From the NCBI GenBank assembly GCA_001940755.1, contig MEHH01000038.1:1-14156 (forward strand): a stretch of DNA of 14,156 nt, given 5' to 3'. The notes beneath the pieces are model-generated. The model saw only the letters and a program-made list of their open reading frames with translations. It had not been told where the DNA came from and did no database searches. Origin of the DNA: Candidatus Heimdallarchaeota archaeon AB_125 (GTDB taxonomy: Archaea; Asgardarchaeota; Heimdallarchaeia; Heimdallarchaeales; Heimdallarchaeaceae). Below are positions 1 through 5,226 of the stretch, piece after piece. Both the position numbers and the translations under genes were made by a program. How positions within the stretch are numbered: the stretch's first letter is position 1; each line of letters opens with the position of its first letter.

Positions 1-162
1 AGATAACCCAAATATTCCTCCAAACATCATTTTGAAAACTATGAAGATAATCAGACCAAAAATAATTAGAACTGCAACCTCTTTAGCATCAATATCACTG
101 ATAAATTTCTTAACATATGATTGTATTTTTTCCATTAGTGTTTTATCATCAGAGGAAGACAT
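1..162 (-). CDS. Small membrane protein, N-terminal part only (runs off left edge)
   Basis: An open frame of 54 codons begins with ATG at 162 and is still open at base 1, so the C-terminus lies outside the window. The visible part starts with a short polar, Ser/Asp-rich segment (MSSSDDKTLMEKIQ). An amphipathic stretch (SYVKKFISDIDAKE) follows, then one hydrophobic helix at about residues 30-46 (VAVLIIFGLIIFIVF). This layout suggests a cytoplasmic N-terminus with a membrane anchor. I considered a Sec61-beta or SecE-type tail-anchored subunit because of the size and topology, but the KPD-type SecE signature is absent and I do not assign it. Support for it being real: a TATA-like box lies 23-32 bases upstream of the ATG, which predicts leaderless translation. 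The family is not recognised. Confidence 0.6.
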   Translation of the reverse strand, partial: MSSSDDKTLMEKIQSYVKKFISDIDAKEVAVLIIFGLIIFIVFKMMFGGIFGLS

Positions 163-184
163 TATGTTTAATCAGATTAATGAG

Positions 185-194
185 ATTATAAAAA
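185..194 (-). promoter_or_regulatory. TATA box for the leftmost minus-strand gene
   Basis: Read on the minus strand the site is TTTTTATAAT. Its centre is about 27 bases before the ATG at 162, so transcription would start at or next to the start codon (leaderless). It is a sequence match only. Confidence 0.45.
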
Positions 195-222
195 TTTGCT
201 TTTGAAATCTTGATTTATTCTT

Positions 223-232
223 AATATTTATT
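223..232 (+). promoter_or_regulatory. TATA box for the 102-residue protein gene
   Basis: AATATTTATT is centred about 29 bases upstream of the ATG at 257, which predicts a leader of only a few bases. It shares the 94-base intergenic region with the oppositely oriented box at 185-194, so the two genes form a divergent pair. No Shine-Dalgarno sequence precedes the ATG, in keeping with leaderless initiation. Confidence 0.45.
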
Positions 233-256
233 AAGTGTAAAAGAAATTTAAGAATA

Positions 257-565
257 ATGAAACAAAGTCAAAGACCTGTTCCTATTACAAGTATATCATT
301 AAGTATCCCACCTAAAATTAAGGTGGAATCATTTCTAGAAATAGAGGGTTATTTACCTGATGCTGCTTGGGAGTTGCTTGAAGAGAAGATTTCAATAGAT
401 GAAATAGAAAAGATTGTTTTTATTAGAATCGATGGTAAAAGAGATCCCAATCTAATGGCAGCTCAAGTAGTTCGAAATTTCAAGAAAAGTATTCCATTGG
501 TCTTTGATTCTGGAGGAAAATGGAAAATCCAATGTAACGACAAAAATCTTGAAATCGTCATATAA
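257..565 (+). CDS. Hypothetical protein, 102 residues
   Basis: I do not recognise this protein. It is soluble, with no signal peptide or membrane segment. The first 30 residues are polar and proline-containing. A helical, acidic stretch follows (DAAWELLEEKISIDEIEK, about residues 35-52), then a strand (IVFIRIDG), a helix with basic residues (MAAQVVRNFKK) and a strand-rich C-terminus (PLVFDSGGKWKIQC, ending in NLEIVI). The alternation suggests a small alpha/beta domain, possibly a binding or adaptor module. The ATG is preferred because a TATA box lies at the leaderless distance and there is no competing upstream start. The next gene follows on the same strand after about 50-60 bases, but that gap contains another TATA-like element, so co-transcription is not assured. 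Confidence 0.65.
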   Translation: MKQSQRPVPITSISLSIPPKIKVESFLEIEGYLPDAAWELLEEKISIDEIEKIVFIRIDGKRDPNLMAAQVVRNFKKSIPLVFDSGGKWKIQCNDKNLEIVI

Positions 566-590
566 TCAATAATTAAAGGATTTTCATACA

Positions 591-600
591 AATATTTTAA
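591..600 (+). promoter_or_regulatory. TATA box for the Mrr-like gene
   Basis: AATATTTTAA is centred 28-29 bases before the ATG at 624 and only about 20 bases before the ATG at 615. By the usual archaeal TATA-to-start distance this favours 624 as the translated start. A weaker AT-rich element near 567-576 would suit the earlier ATG. Confidence 0.4.
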
Positions 601-623
601 TACACTTTAGTTTGATGTGGTCT

Positions 624-965
624 ATGAGTTTCGACCGAAGCAAACCACTAATCGAATTATCACTTGAGTATTTGAAAAATTTTGGAACACTTTCTCATGA
701 ACTTTCTGTTGTTACAGGACCCTCTAAACATGCAATAGATTTTCTCATTATAATTAAAGAACTATTAGTGGGAGTGTGGGTTTTAGACTGGAAAAGAAGT
801 GTTGGGACAGATAAAATCATTCATATAGAACGCTTAGTGCAGAGGTCGAACTTAAGTGGAGGATTCATTGTAGCAAATAATTTCTCTCCAAATGCTAGAG
901 ACTTAGCCAATCAAACAGATACTCTTGAATTAATAGAACGAGCAGAGATACTGTATCACACATGA
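624..965 (+). CDS. Small Mrr-like PD-(D/E)xK nuclease-fold protein
   Basis: The protein has about 113 residues and consists of a single restriction-endonuclease-like domain. What is seen: an N-terminal helix (LIELSLEYLKNFG); a strand ending in a candidate first catalytic Asp (AIDFLII, D39); and a second strand carrying a D-x-K triad half (VWVLDWKR, D55 and K57). After that come a helix and the pattern GGFIVANNFSPNARDLAN, which resembles the 'gilvt..gfs..Ar.lA' strand-helix of Mrr-family enzymes, and a final LELIERAEIL. In Mrr relatives such domains cleave DNA, often modified or damaged. Here it stands alone, without DNA-binding, ATPase or methylase parts, so its target is unknown and it could be a non-catalytic binding domain. 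In-frame alternatives are TTG 612 and ATG 615; ATG 624 fits the TATA spacing best. The stop is 12 bases from the convergent zinc-ribbon gene. Confidence 0.7.
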   Translation: MSFDRSKPLIELSLEYLKNFGTLSHELSVVTGPSKHAIDFLIIIKELLVGVWVLDWKRSVGTDKIIHIERLVQRSNLSGGFIVANNFSPNARDLANQTDTLELIERAEILYHT

Positions 966-977
966 AAATTATTAATT

Positions 978-1673
978 CTAGTTTTGTTTGCTTCCACAAA
1001 TTGGGCAATAATAGGAACTTGATGGCAATTCCTGACCACATCTAACACAAAAAACAATTCCACCATTTTCCTTTTGGAAATATTTTGAGAGCAACTCTAG
1101 TGACCTGTGTATTAAATCAACCAAAGCTAAGTAGCTATTTATTGCTGAATCTTGATAATCTTCATCTTTAATCTTTTTAGCATCTAGAACTGTTCTGGAG
1201 AAACCATACAGATTTGTGGGAATATTAGGTATATTCAGCTTTGTTATAGATTGGATCTTGTCTGGAGACCAATCTCGGGAACCAACCAGCACTAGGTCCA
1301 AATAATCTGGGAAAACAAGTAAATCCTCATAACAAGCATTTATTGTTGCATCATCCTGTATAAGTTTGATATAATCTTTTGGCTCTCCTTCAACTACAAT
1401 TTTATTTGATTTTACAGTAAATGAAATGTTACCTTTTCCATTTATTTTTGAGTCATCTACTAGCCATAGTAAATCAGTTATGATTTTCTTTCCGTCCTCA
1501 TAAATACGTAAAATTAATCTAGTTGGAATTACTTCTTGAAGGTTAAAACCATAAAATGTATTTTTCTTATTATTATCCAAGAAATACAAGTTTGGGTGAA
1601 GAACATTGCCACTAATAGTGCCTTCATAGATAGCGGTTAAAGACCTAAATATGATATTAGTAATAGTGTCCAT
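978..1673 (-). CDS. Hypothetical protein with C-terminal zinc ribbon
   Basis: A protein of 231 residues from the chosen ATG. The first 130 or so residues are strand-rich with no recognised family (for example TRLILRIYEDGKK and ISFTVKSNKIVVEG). Residues about 160-200 look helical (DSAINSYLALVDLIHRSLE). The last 25 residues hold a classical zinc ribbon: CVRC, ten residues, CPIC (Cys 209, 212, 223, 226), followed by GSKQN. Such ribbons in archaea bind zinc and usually mediate protein or nucleic-acid contacts. No signal peptide is seen, so it should be cytoplasmic. The frame extends to an ATG at 1730 (250 residues), but a good TATA box lies about 32 bases upstream of 1673, inside that extension, and nothing comparable precedes 1730. 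I therefore take the shorter form. The function is unknown. Confidence 0.7.
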   Translation of the reverse strand: MDTITNIIFRSLTAIYEGTISGNVLHPNLYFLDNNKKNTFYGFNLQEVIPTRLILRIYEDGKKIITDLLWLVDDSKINGKGNISFTVKSNKIVVEGEPKDYIKLIQDDATINACYEDLLVFPDYLDLVLVGSRDWSPDKIQSITKLNIPNIPTNLYGFSRTVLDAKKIKDEDYQDSAINSYLALVDLIHRSLELLSKYFQKENGGIVFCVRCGQELPSSSYYCPICGSKQN

Positions 1674-1700
1674 TGTTCCACTTAAATAAGGACATACTCT

Positions 1701-1710
1701 AATATAAATA
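1701..1710 (-). promoter_or_regulatory. TATA box that decides the start of the zinc-ribbon gene
   Basis: On the minus strand this reads TATTTATATT. Its centre is about 32 bases before the ATG at 1673, giving a leader of roughly six bases. It lies within the longer reading from 1730, so the longer protein would need a different promoter. Confidence 0.45.
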
Positions 1711-1776
1711 ATTGTTAATTTGCAAATCATGTATTTTTTGTCGTTAAACTTCTTGACCCGTTAAAACTATCGCTAC

Positions 1777-1786
1777 TTTTTTAAGT
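1777..1786 (+). promoter_or_regulatory. TATA box for the pilin gene
   Basis: TTTTTTAAGT predicts transcription from about 1807-1808. That leaves a leader of some 30 bases that contains the GGTGA ribosome-binding site. The spacing is coherent, but the box itself is only a moderate match. Confidence 0.35.
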
Positions 1787-1824
1787 CTGGCTAGCCAATT
1801 TTGAATTGATTAATTAAAATCAAG

Positions 1825-1829
1825 GGTGA
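1825..1829 (+). promoter_or_regulatory. Ribosome-binding site deciding the pilin start
   Basis: GGTGA complements the archaeal 16S 3' end and lies eight bases before ATG 1838. An in-frame GTG at 1826 is part of this site and would add only MNEK. The site therefore argues for 1838 as the real start. Confidence 0.5.
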
Positions 1830-1837
1830 ATGAAAAA

Positions 1838-2242
1838 ATGAAGAAACGAGGAGTATCTCCAGTAATCGCAACTGTTCTGCTTATCGCACTTGTGACAGCA
1901 GCAGCAGCGATTGTGTTTTTAGTAGTTATACCTATGTTAAAGCCTTCAGCAACAGCAGTAACCTTAAGCGTTATCGGTACAGACAACGGTGATGGAAACT
2001 ATACTGTTGTAATTACAATCAAAGCAGAAGGTGCTGATCTTGTTTATAATGGAACGGTAACTGCTTCACCAACTGTAACCTATTTAGCGTCTACGACAGC
2101 GGGAGGATTAGCTATTCCTAATGGTGAACAAAAAACCATAACGGTAGTAGGAGCTTTCCAAACCGGAACTGAATATACACTAACATTGTACTTTACATCA
2201 GGTGAAAGTGAAGCAATAGGAACTGCAGTTTATACACCATAA
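1838..2242 (+). CDS. Archaeal type IV pilin
   Basis: A 134-residue prepilin of the archaeal Pilin_N type. The N-terminus is MKKRG followed by VSPVIATVLLIALVTAAAAI. This is the class III signal peptide in which prepilin peptidase (PibD/EppA) cuts after the Gly, leaving a hydrophobic helix of about 25 residues that packs in the pilus core. The rest (residues about 35-134) is a Thr/Ser/Gly-rich beta domain with predicted surface strands (LSVIGTDNGDGNYTVVITI, TEYTLTLYF) and NxS/T sequons at NYT and NGT. The product would be exported and assembled into an adhesive pilus, or remain a minor pilin. It is monocistronic, with its own promoter and a strong oligo-T terminator. No assembly ATPase, TadC-like platform or peptidase gene is nearby. 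Codon use is richer in GCA/GCG and GT than in the neighbours, as expected for a well-expressed alanine-rich protein. Confidence 0.93.
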   Translation: MKKRGVSPVIATVLLIALVTAAAAIVFLVVIPMLKPSATAVTLSVIGTDNGDGNYTVVITIKAEGADLVYNGTVTASPTVTYLASTTAGGLAIPNGEQKTITVVGAFQTGTEYTLTLYFTSGESEAIGTAVYTP

Positions 2243-2253
2243 TAAACTAACTA

Positions 2254-2277
2254 CCTTTTTTTATTTTTTTTAATTTT
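2254..2277 (+). terminator. Oligo-T terminator after the pilin gene
   Basis: Two T-runs of seven and eight, split by a single A, begin 12 bases after the stop codon. No stem-loop precedes them, which is the usual archaeal intrinsic terminator form. Confidence 0.6.
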
Positions 2278-2330
2278 AAACTATTATTTATCGTTAAAAA
2301 GCATAATTTTATTTAGATATAGCTCTAACG

Positions 2331-3062
2331 ATGTCAGAGATGTTTATTGAACTAAAAAACCCTAAATCCTCCAACGAATTAGAGAATCTTATTAAGAAAC
2401 TCTATGGATCAGAAATTTCAACAGAAATGTTTGTAGAGGCAACTCTTGAGGATAAGAAAGCTAGAATCAGCTTGATAAAAACTGGAGAAGAAGATATTGG
2501 ATACCTTATCTGGTTAAAAGAGAAAGAAGTTGAAGAAGCAGACGAAGAAGAAGGAGGAAAAAGAACAGAAATAAATATCTTTGCCATAGATGAAATTGTT
2601 TTACTTCAAAGTGAACAGAATGAAGAAAGAGCCAAAGAAGTTGTTCAAAATCTAGATGAGGAAATAAAGAAGAATAATTGTTCTTTAGCTGAAATAACTA
2701 TTCCAAGTCAATCATTCTGGTTAATTCCTGTTCTAGTTAATGTAGGTCTATTCAATTTTGCAATTCTAAGAGTAAGCAGGGAGTTGGAGAAAAGAACAGA
2801 ATTTGTTCAAATATTTAATAAGATTCAAGAAGGAATCAAACCTGAACTCATAGAATTGATGGTTTCTAAGGATGGAACATATCAATTAGAACTGATTGAA
2901 GAACCGACTGATTACAAAAAGATACTTGAATCAGGGTATTCTCCCGAGATAGTAAGTATGATCTTCAATGTTGAAGAAAATAAAGAAAAAGAACTTCTTG
3001 ACAAAGTAAAAGAGATAACAGAATGGCAAGAGTTTTCATTTTCTTTGGTCAAATACTACTAA
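2331..3062 (+). CDS. Hypothetical acidic protein, possibly a degenerate GNAT-like fold
   Basis: A 243-residue soluble, strongly acidic protein, unrecognised by direct motif. Residues about 50-66 (ARISLIKTGEEDIGYLIWL) and 80-155 have the strand-helix-strand order of the GNAT core. They show a strand (FAIDEIVLLQSEQ), a helix (ERAKEVVQNLDEEIKKN), a strand (SLAEITIPS) and then WLIPVLVNVGLFNFAILRVSREL, which resembles the 'lYeklGF' end of that family. The acetyl-CoA pyrophosphate loop (Q/RxxGxG/A) is missing: QSEQNEERAKE stands there instead. If it is a GNAT fold, it is probably non-catalytic. A Glu-rich insertion (EKEVEEADEEEGG) lies just before. The C-terminal 85 residues are helical and charged. 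ATG 2340 (residue 4) is an alternative start and fits a TATA-like AATTTTATTT at 2305 better. Its stop overlaps the convergent phosphodiesterase gene by four bases. Confidence 0.6.
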   Translation: MSEMFIELKNPKSSNELENLIKKLYGSEISTEMFVEATLEDKKARISLIKTGEEDIGYLIWLKEKEVEEADEEEGGKRTEINIFAIDEIVLLQSEQNEERAKEVVQNLDEEIKKNNCSLAEITIPSQSFWLIPVLVNVGLFNFAILRVSRELEKRTEFVQIFNKIQEGIKPELIELMVSKDGTYQLELIEEPTDYKKILESGYSPEIVSMIFNVEENKEKELLDKVKEITEWQEFSFSLVKYY

Positions 3063-3784
3063 CCATTCATTTTTTTGATTTCTGATGTTACTATCTCTCT
3101 TGTAATTTTTGGCAAATCTGTAATGATTCCATCCACTCGCTTTCTTACTAATTTTCTAATCTGTTTCTCATCATTAATAATCCAAGGATAGACTTTTTTA
3201 CCTTGTTTATGATAGAATTTTACTGCTTTTTTGGTAAGAAATCTATAAAATGGGTTCATAGCATCAATGAAATCATTTAATGCTACACTTTTATTTTGAT
3301 ATATTGGAAAAATATACAGATATGCTAATTCATAACCAAGAGACTTTTCTTTCAAGTTTACAATAGGTTCATGGATAAAAGAACTTACAAGTATTCGGGA
3401 ATTATCTCCACCAACTTCGTTTAGAAGTGCATGAAACTGCTCCTTTGTAACATCACATTTCAGTTCAATATTGAATCTGATTTTTGCTAGAAATTGTTTT
3501 AGAACATCTTCCAATAAAGGTATTGGATCACCATTTGGTAATTTAAATTTCTGAATAGTTCCCAGATTTGTTTCGGAGATAACTAGTCTGCTTTCTTTAT
3601 ACGGTATTGTATCCTCATGAAAAACTATAAAGTGTCCATCTTTTGTTAGATGAGTATCCAACTCGATCATATCTGCTTTCTGCTTAACAGCCAAATCAAA
3701 GGCTTTCATTGAGTTATCGTGCGCCTCTACTGAAGCTCCTCTATGAGCAATTATTAAAGGAAACTTAGTATCTGACATATTCAT
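3059..3784 (-). CDS. Glycerophosphodiester phosphodiesterase (GDPD family)
   Basis: A 241-residue protein of the usual length for a single-domain UgpQ/GlpQ-type enzyme. It hydrolyses glycerophosphodiesters to an alcohol and glycerol phosphate using a divalent metal. Motifs in order: IIAHRGAS with catalytic His14-Arg15; DNSMKAF in place of the common PENT; MIELDTHLTKDG with metal ligands Glu41 and Asp43; IVFHEDT with the second catalytic His56; FNIELK with Glu107 and Lys109; LVSSF; VYPWIINDE; and VDGIITDLP near the end. All key residues are kept. There is no signal peptide, so it acts in the cytoplasm, probably on lipid head-group breakdown products; in an archaeon the natural stereochemistry of the substrate is uncertain. 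ATG 3778 (residue 3) is a close alternative start. It is divergent from S-adenosylhomocysteinase across 87 bases and overlaps the preceding gene tail-to-tail. Confidence 0.93.
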   Translation of the reverse strand: MNMSDTKFPLIIAHRGASVEAHDNSMKAFDLAVKQKADMIELDTHLTKDGHFIVFHEDTIPYKESRLVISETNLGTIQKFKLPNGDPIPLLEDVLKQFLAKIRFNIELKCDVTKEQFHALLNEVGGDNSRILVSSFIHEPIVNLKEKSLGYELAYLYIFPIYQNKSVALNDFIDAMNPFYRFLTKKAVKFYHKQGKKVYPWIINDEKQIRKLVRKRVDGIITDLPKITREIVTSEIKKMNG

Positions 3785-3820
3785 TTTTTATTTTTGATAT
3801 AGATTAATCTTGCGATTTGA

Positions 3821-3850
3821 AAAATAAACTCCACTCGACATATTTTTAAA
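3821..3850. promoter_or_regulatory. Divergent promoter region (GDPD / S-adenosylhomocysteinase)
   Basis: Two AT-rich cores are visible. AAAATAAACT at 3821-3830 could serve the plus strand (start near 3852, keeping the GGTGA in the leader) and, read in reverse, the minus strand (start near 3799). TATTTTTAAA at 3841-3850 would instead give a leaderless transcript from about 3872. Which of them is used cannot be told from sequence. Confidence 0.35.
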
Positions 3851-3862
3851 ATTGAAAAGACT

Positions 3863-3867
3863 GGTGA
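3863..3867 (+). promoter_or_regulatory. Ribosome-binding site of S-adenosylhomocysteinase
   Basis: GGTGA lies four bases before the ATG at 3872, the same core as before the pilin gene. The spacing is a little short but acceptable. Confidence 0.4.
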
Positions 3868-3871
3868 AAAT

Positions 3872-5125
3872 ATGGACTACAAAATTAAAGACATAGATCT
3901 AGCTGAGCAAGGTCGAAAGAATATCGATTGGGCAGAATCTAGGATGCCTGTTCTCATGAATTTAAGAAGAAAATTCTCTGAAACCAAACCTCTTGAAGGG
4001 ATGAGAGTTGCTGGATGTCTTCATGTTACAAAGGAAACAGCTGTTTTAGTTGAAACATTGATTGCAGCAGGCGCAGAAGTATCTTGGAGTGGTTGTAATC
4101 CTCTCTCTACAAAAGATGATATTGCTGCAGCACTAGCAGCAAAAGAAGTTCCAATTTTTGCTTGGTATGGCATGTCTACTGAGGAATTTTATTGGGCAAT
4201 AGACAAAGTTCTAGAATTCGAACCAACTTTAACCCTAGATGATGGAGCAGATTTGATATTTCGCGTACATTCAGAATTTCCAGATTTAGCAGACAAAATC
4301 ATAGGTGGAACCGAGGAAACAACTACAGGTGTTCATAGATTAAGAGCAATGGATAGAGCTAACAAACTCATATATCCAATCGTCGCAGTAAATGATGCTG
4401 AAACCAAAAGTGATTTTGACAATGTCTATGGAACTGGACAATCAACACTTGATGGAATCTTAAGAGCAACAAATATCATTATTGCAGGAAAAGTTATAGT
4501 TATTGCAGGATATGGACATTGTGGAAAAGGATTGGCAAAAAATGCATCGGGATTAGGAGCAGATGTAATAATTACTGAAGTTGATCCTGTTCAAGCTTTA
4601 AAAGCTGCAATGGATGGTTTTAGAGTTATGCAAATGAATGATGCAGCAAGTTTGGGAGATGTATTCATCACTGCAACTGGCATGAAAGATGTCATTGTAA
4701 AGAAACATTTCCAAAGCATGAAAGATGGAGCCATTGTATGCAATACTGGTCACTATGATGCTGAAATTAACATTCAAGGTTTGGAAGATATAAGTAAATC
4801 GAAACGAGAGCTACGAGCAAACAATGAAGAATATCTAATGTCAGATGGAAAGAAAATTTATCTTCTCGCAAAAGGGAGATTAGTTAACTTATCTGCCGCT
4901 GAAGGGCATCCTTCTGAAGTAATGGATATGTCATTTGCAAACCAATTGCTAAGTTTAATCTATTTAGCAAAAGAAGGAAAAAATCTTGAAAACAAGGTGT
5001 ATGATATTCCTGGCGACCAAGACAGAAATATCGCCAGTCTAAAATTATCTCTCATGGGATATAAAATTGACGAACTAACCCCTGAACAAGAGGCATATAA
5101 AGACGCATATTTTGAAGGAACCTAA
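3872..5125 (+). CDS. ahcY: S-adenosylhomocysteinase
   Basis: A 417-residue cytoplasmic, NAD-dependent enzyme that reversibly splits S-adenosylhomocysteine into adenosine and homocysteine, clearing the inhibitor left by SAM-dependent methylations. Signatures: GCLHVTKETAVL (about 48-59) and AEVSWSGCNPLSTKDDIAAA of the substrate domain; EETTTGVHRL (about 148-157); NDAETKSDFDNVYGTGQS (from about 174), holding the catalytic Lys and Asp; the Rossmann loop GYGHCGKG (213-220); CNTGHYDAEI; and NLSAAEGHPSEVMDMSFANQ. Length and a C-terminus without the KxxHYRY-type extension of many bacterial and eukaryotic enzymes match the archaeal/Thermotoga form. Cys in the glycine loop replaces the more common Val, a known variation. 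The start is supported by a GGTGA four bases upstream. No methionine-cycle genes adjoin it; it appears to be transcribed alone, with a T-rich stretch behind it. Confidence 0.97.
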   Translation: MDYKIKDIDLAEQGRKNIDWAESRMPVLMNLRRKFSETKPLEGMRVAGCLHVTKETAVLVETLIAAGAEVSWSGCNPLSTKDDIAAALAAKEVPIFAWYGMSTEEFYWAIDKVLEFEPTLTLDDGADLIFRVHSEFPDLADKIIGGTEETTTGVHRLRAMDRANKLIYPIVAVNDAETKSDFDNVYGTGQSTLDGILRATNIIIAGKVIVIAGYGHCGKGLAKNASGLGADVIITEVDPVQALKAAMDGFRVMQMNDAASLGDVFITATGMKDVIVKKHFQSMKDGAIVCNTGHYDAEINIQGLEDISKSKRELRANNEEYLMSDGKKIYLLAKGRLVNLSAAEGHPSEVMDMSFANQLLSLIYLAKEGKNLENKVYDIPGDQDRNIASLKLSLMGYKIDELTPEQEAYKDAYFEGT

Positions 5126-5127
5126 TA

Positions 5128-5156
5128 TTCTCTTTTTCCCTCTATTTTTCTATTCT
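5128..5156 (+). terminator. Pyrimidine-rich terminator after S-adenosylhomocysteinase
   Basis: Three T-runs of up to five within a C/T-only context follow the stop codon directly, without a hairpin. This is a typical but weakish archaeal oligo-T terminator. Confidence 0.45.
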
Positions 5157-5170
5157 CCAAAAACATCCGT

Positions 5171-5180
5171 AATATTTTTA
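5171..5180 (+). promoter_or_regulatory. TATA box for the longin membrane protein gene
   Basis: AATATTTTTA predicts transcription from about 5201-5202. The resulting leader of some 25 bases contains the GAGGT site used by the TTG start. Confidence 0.4.
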
Positions 5181-5213
5181 GGAGAGAGATTACTATTATG
5201 AGATATAATAAAA

Positions 5214-5218
5214 GAGGT
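5214..5218 (+). promoter_or_regulatory. Ribosome-binding site deciding a TTG start
   Basis: GAGGT ends eight bases before TTG 5227 and matches the 16S 3' end. Together with the longin fold starting right at residue 1, it supports TTG rather than a later ATG (the first in-frame one is at residue 37, inside helix 1). Confidence 0.5.
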
Positions 5219-5226
5219 ATTCCACC

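Noticed and set aside
2402..2587. 61-codon minus-strand frame rich in Ser and Phe
   Set aside because: It is an antisense reading of the Glu/Lys-rich part of the 243-residue protein.
2331..3062. Calling this gene an N-acetyltransferase outright
   Set aside because: The acetyl-CoA-binding loop is absent, so only a possible fold relation is stated.
3801..3810. Perfect 10-base palindrome AGATTAATCT between the divergent GDPD and S-adenosylhomocysteinase genes
   Set aside because: One short AT-rich palindrome is expected by chance in such sequence, and no second copy is found nearby, so an operator is not supported.
3831..3871. Possible S-adenosylhomocysteine riboswitch before S-adenosylhomocysteinase
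   Set aside because: The leader is at most about 20-70 AT-rich bases without the GC-rich stems of the bacterial SAH motif.
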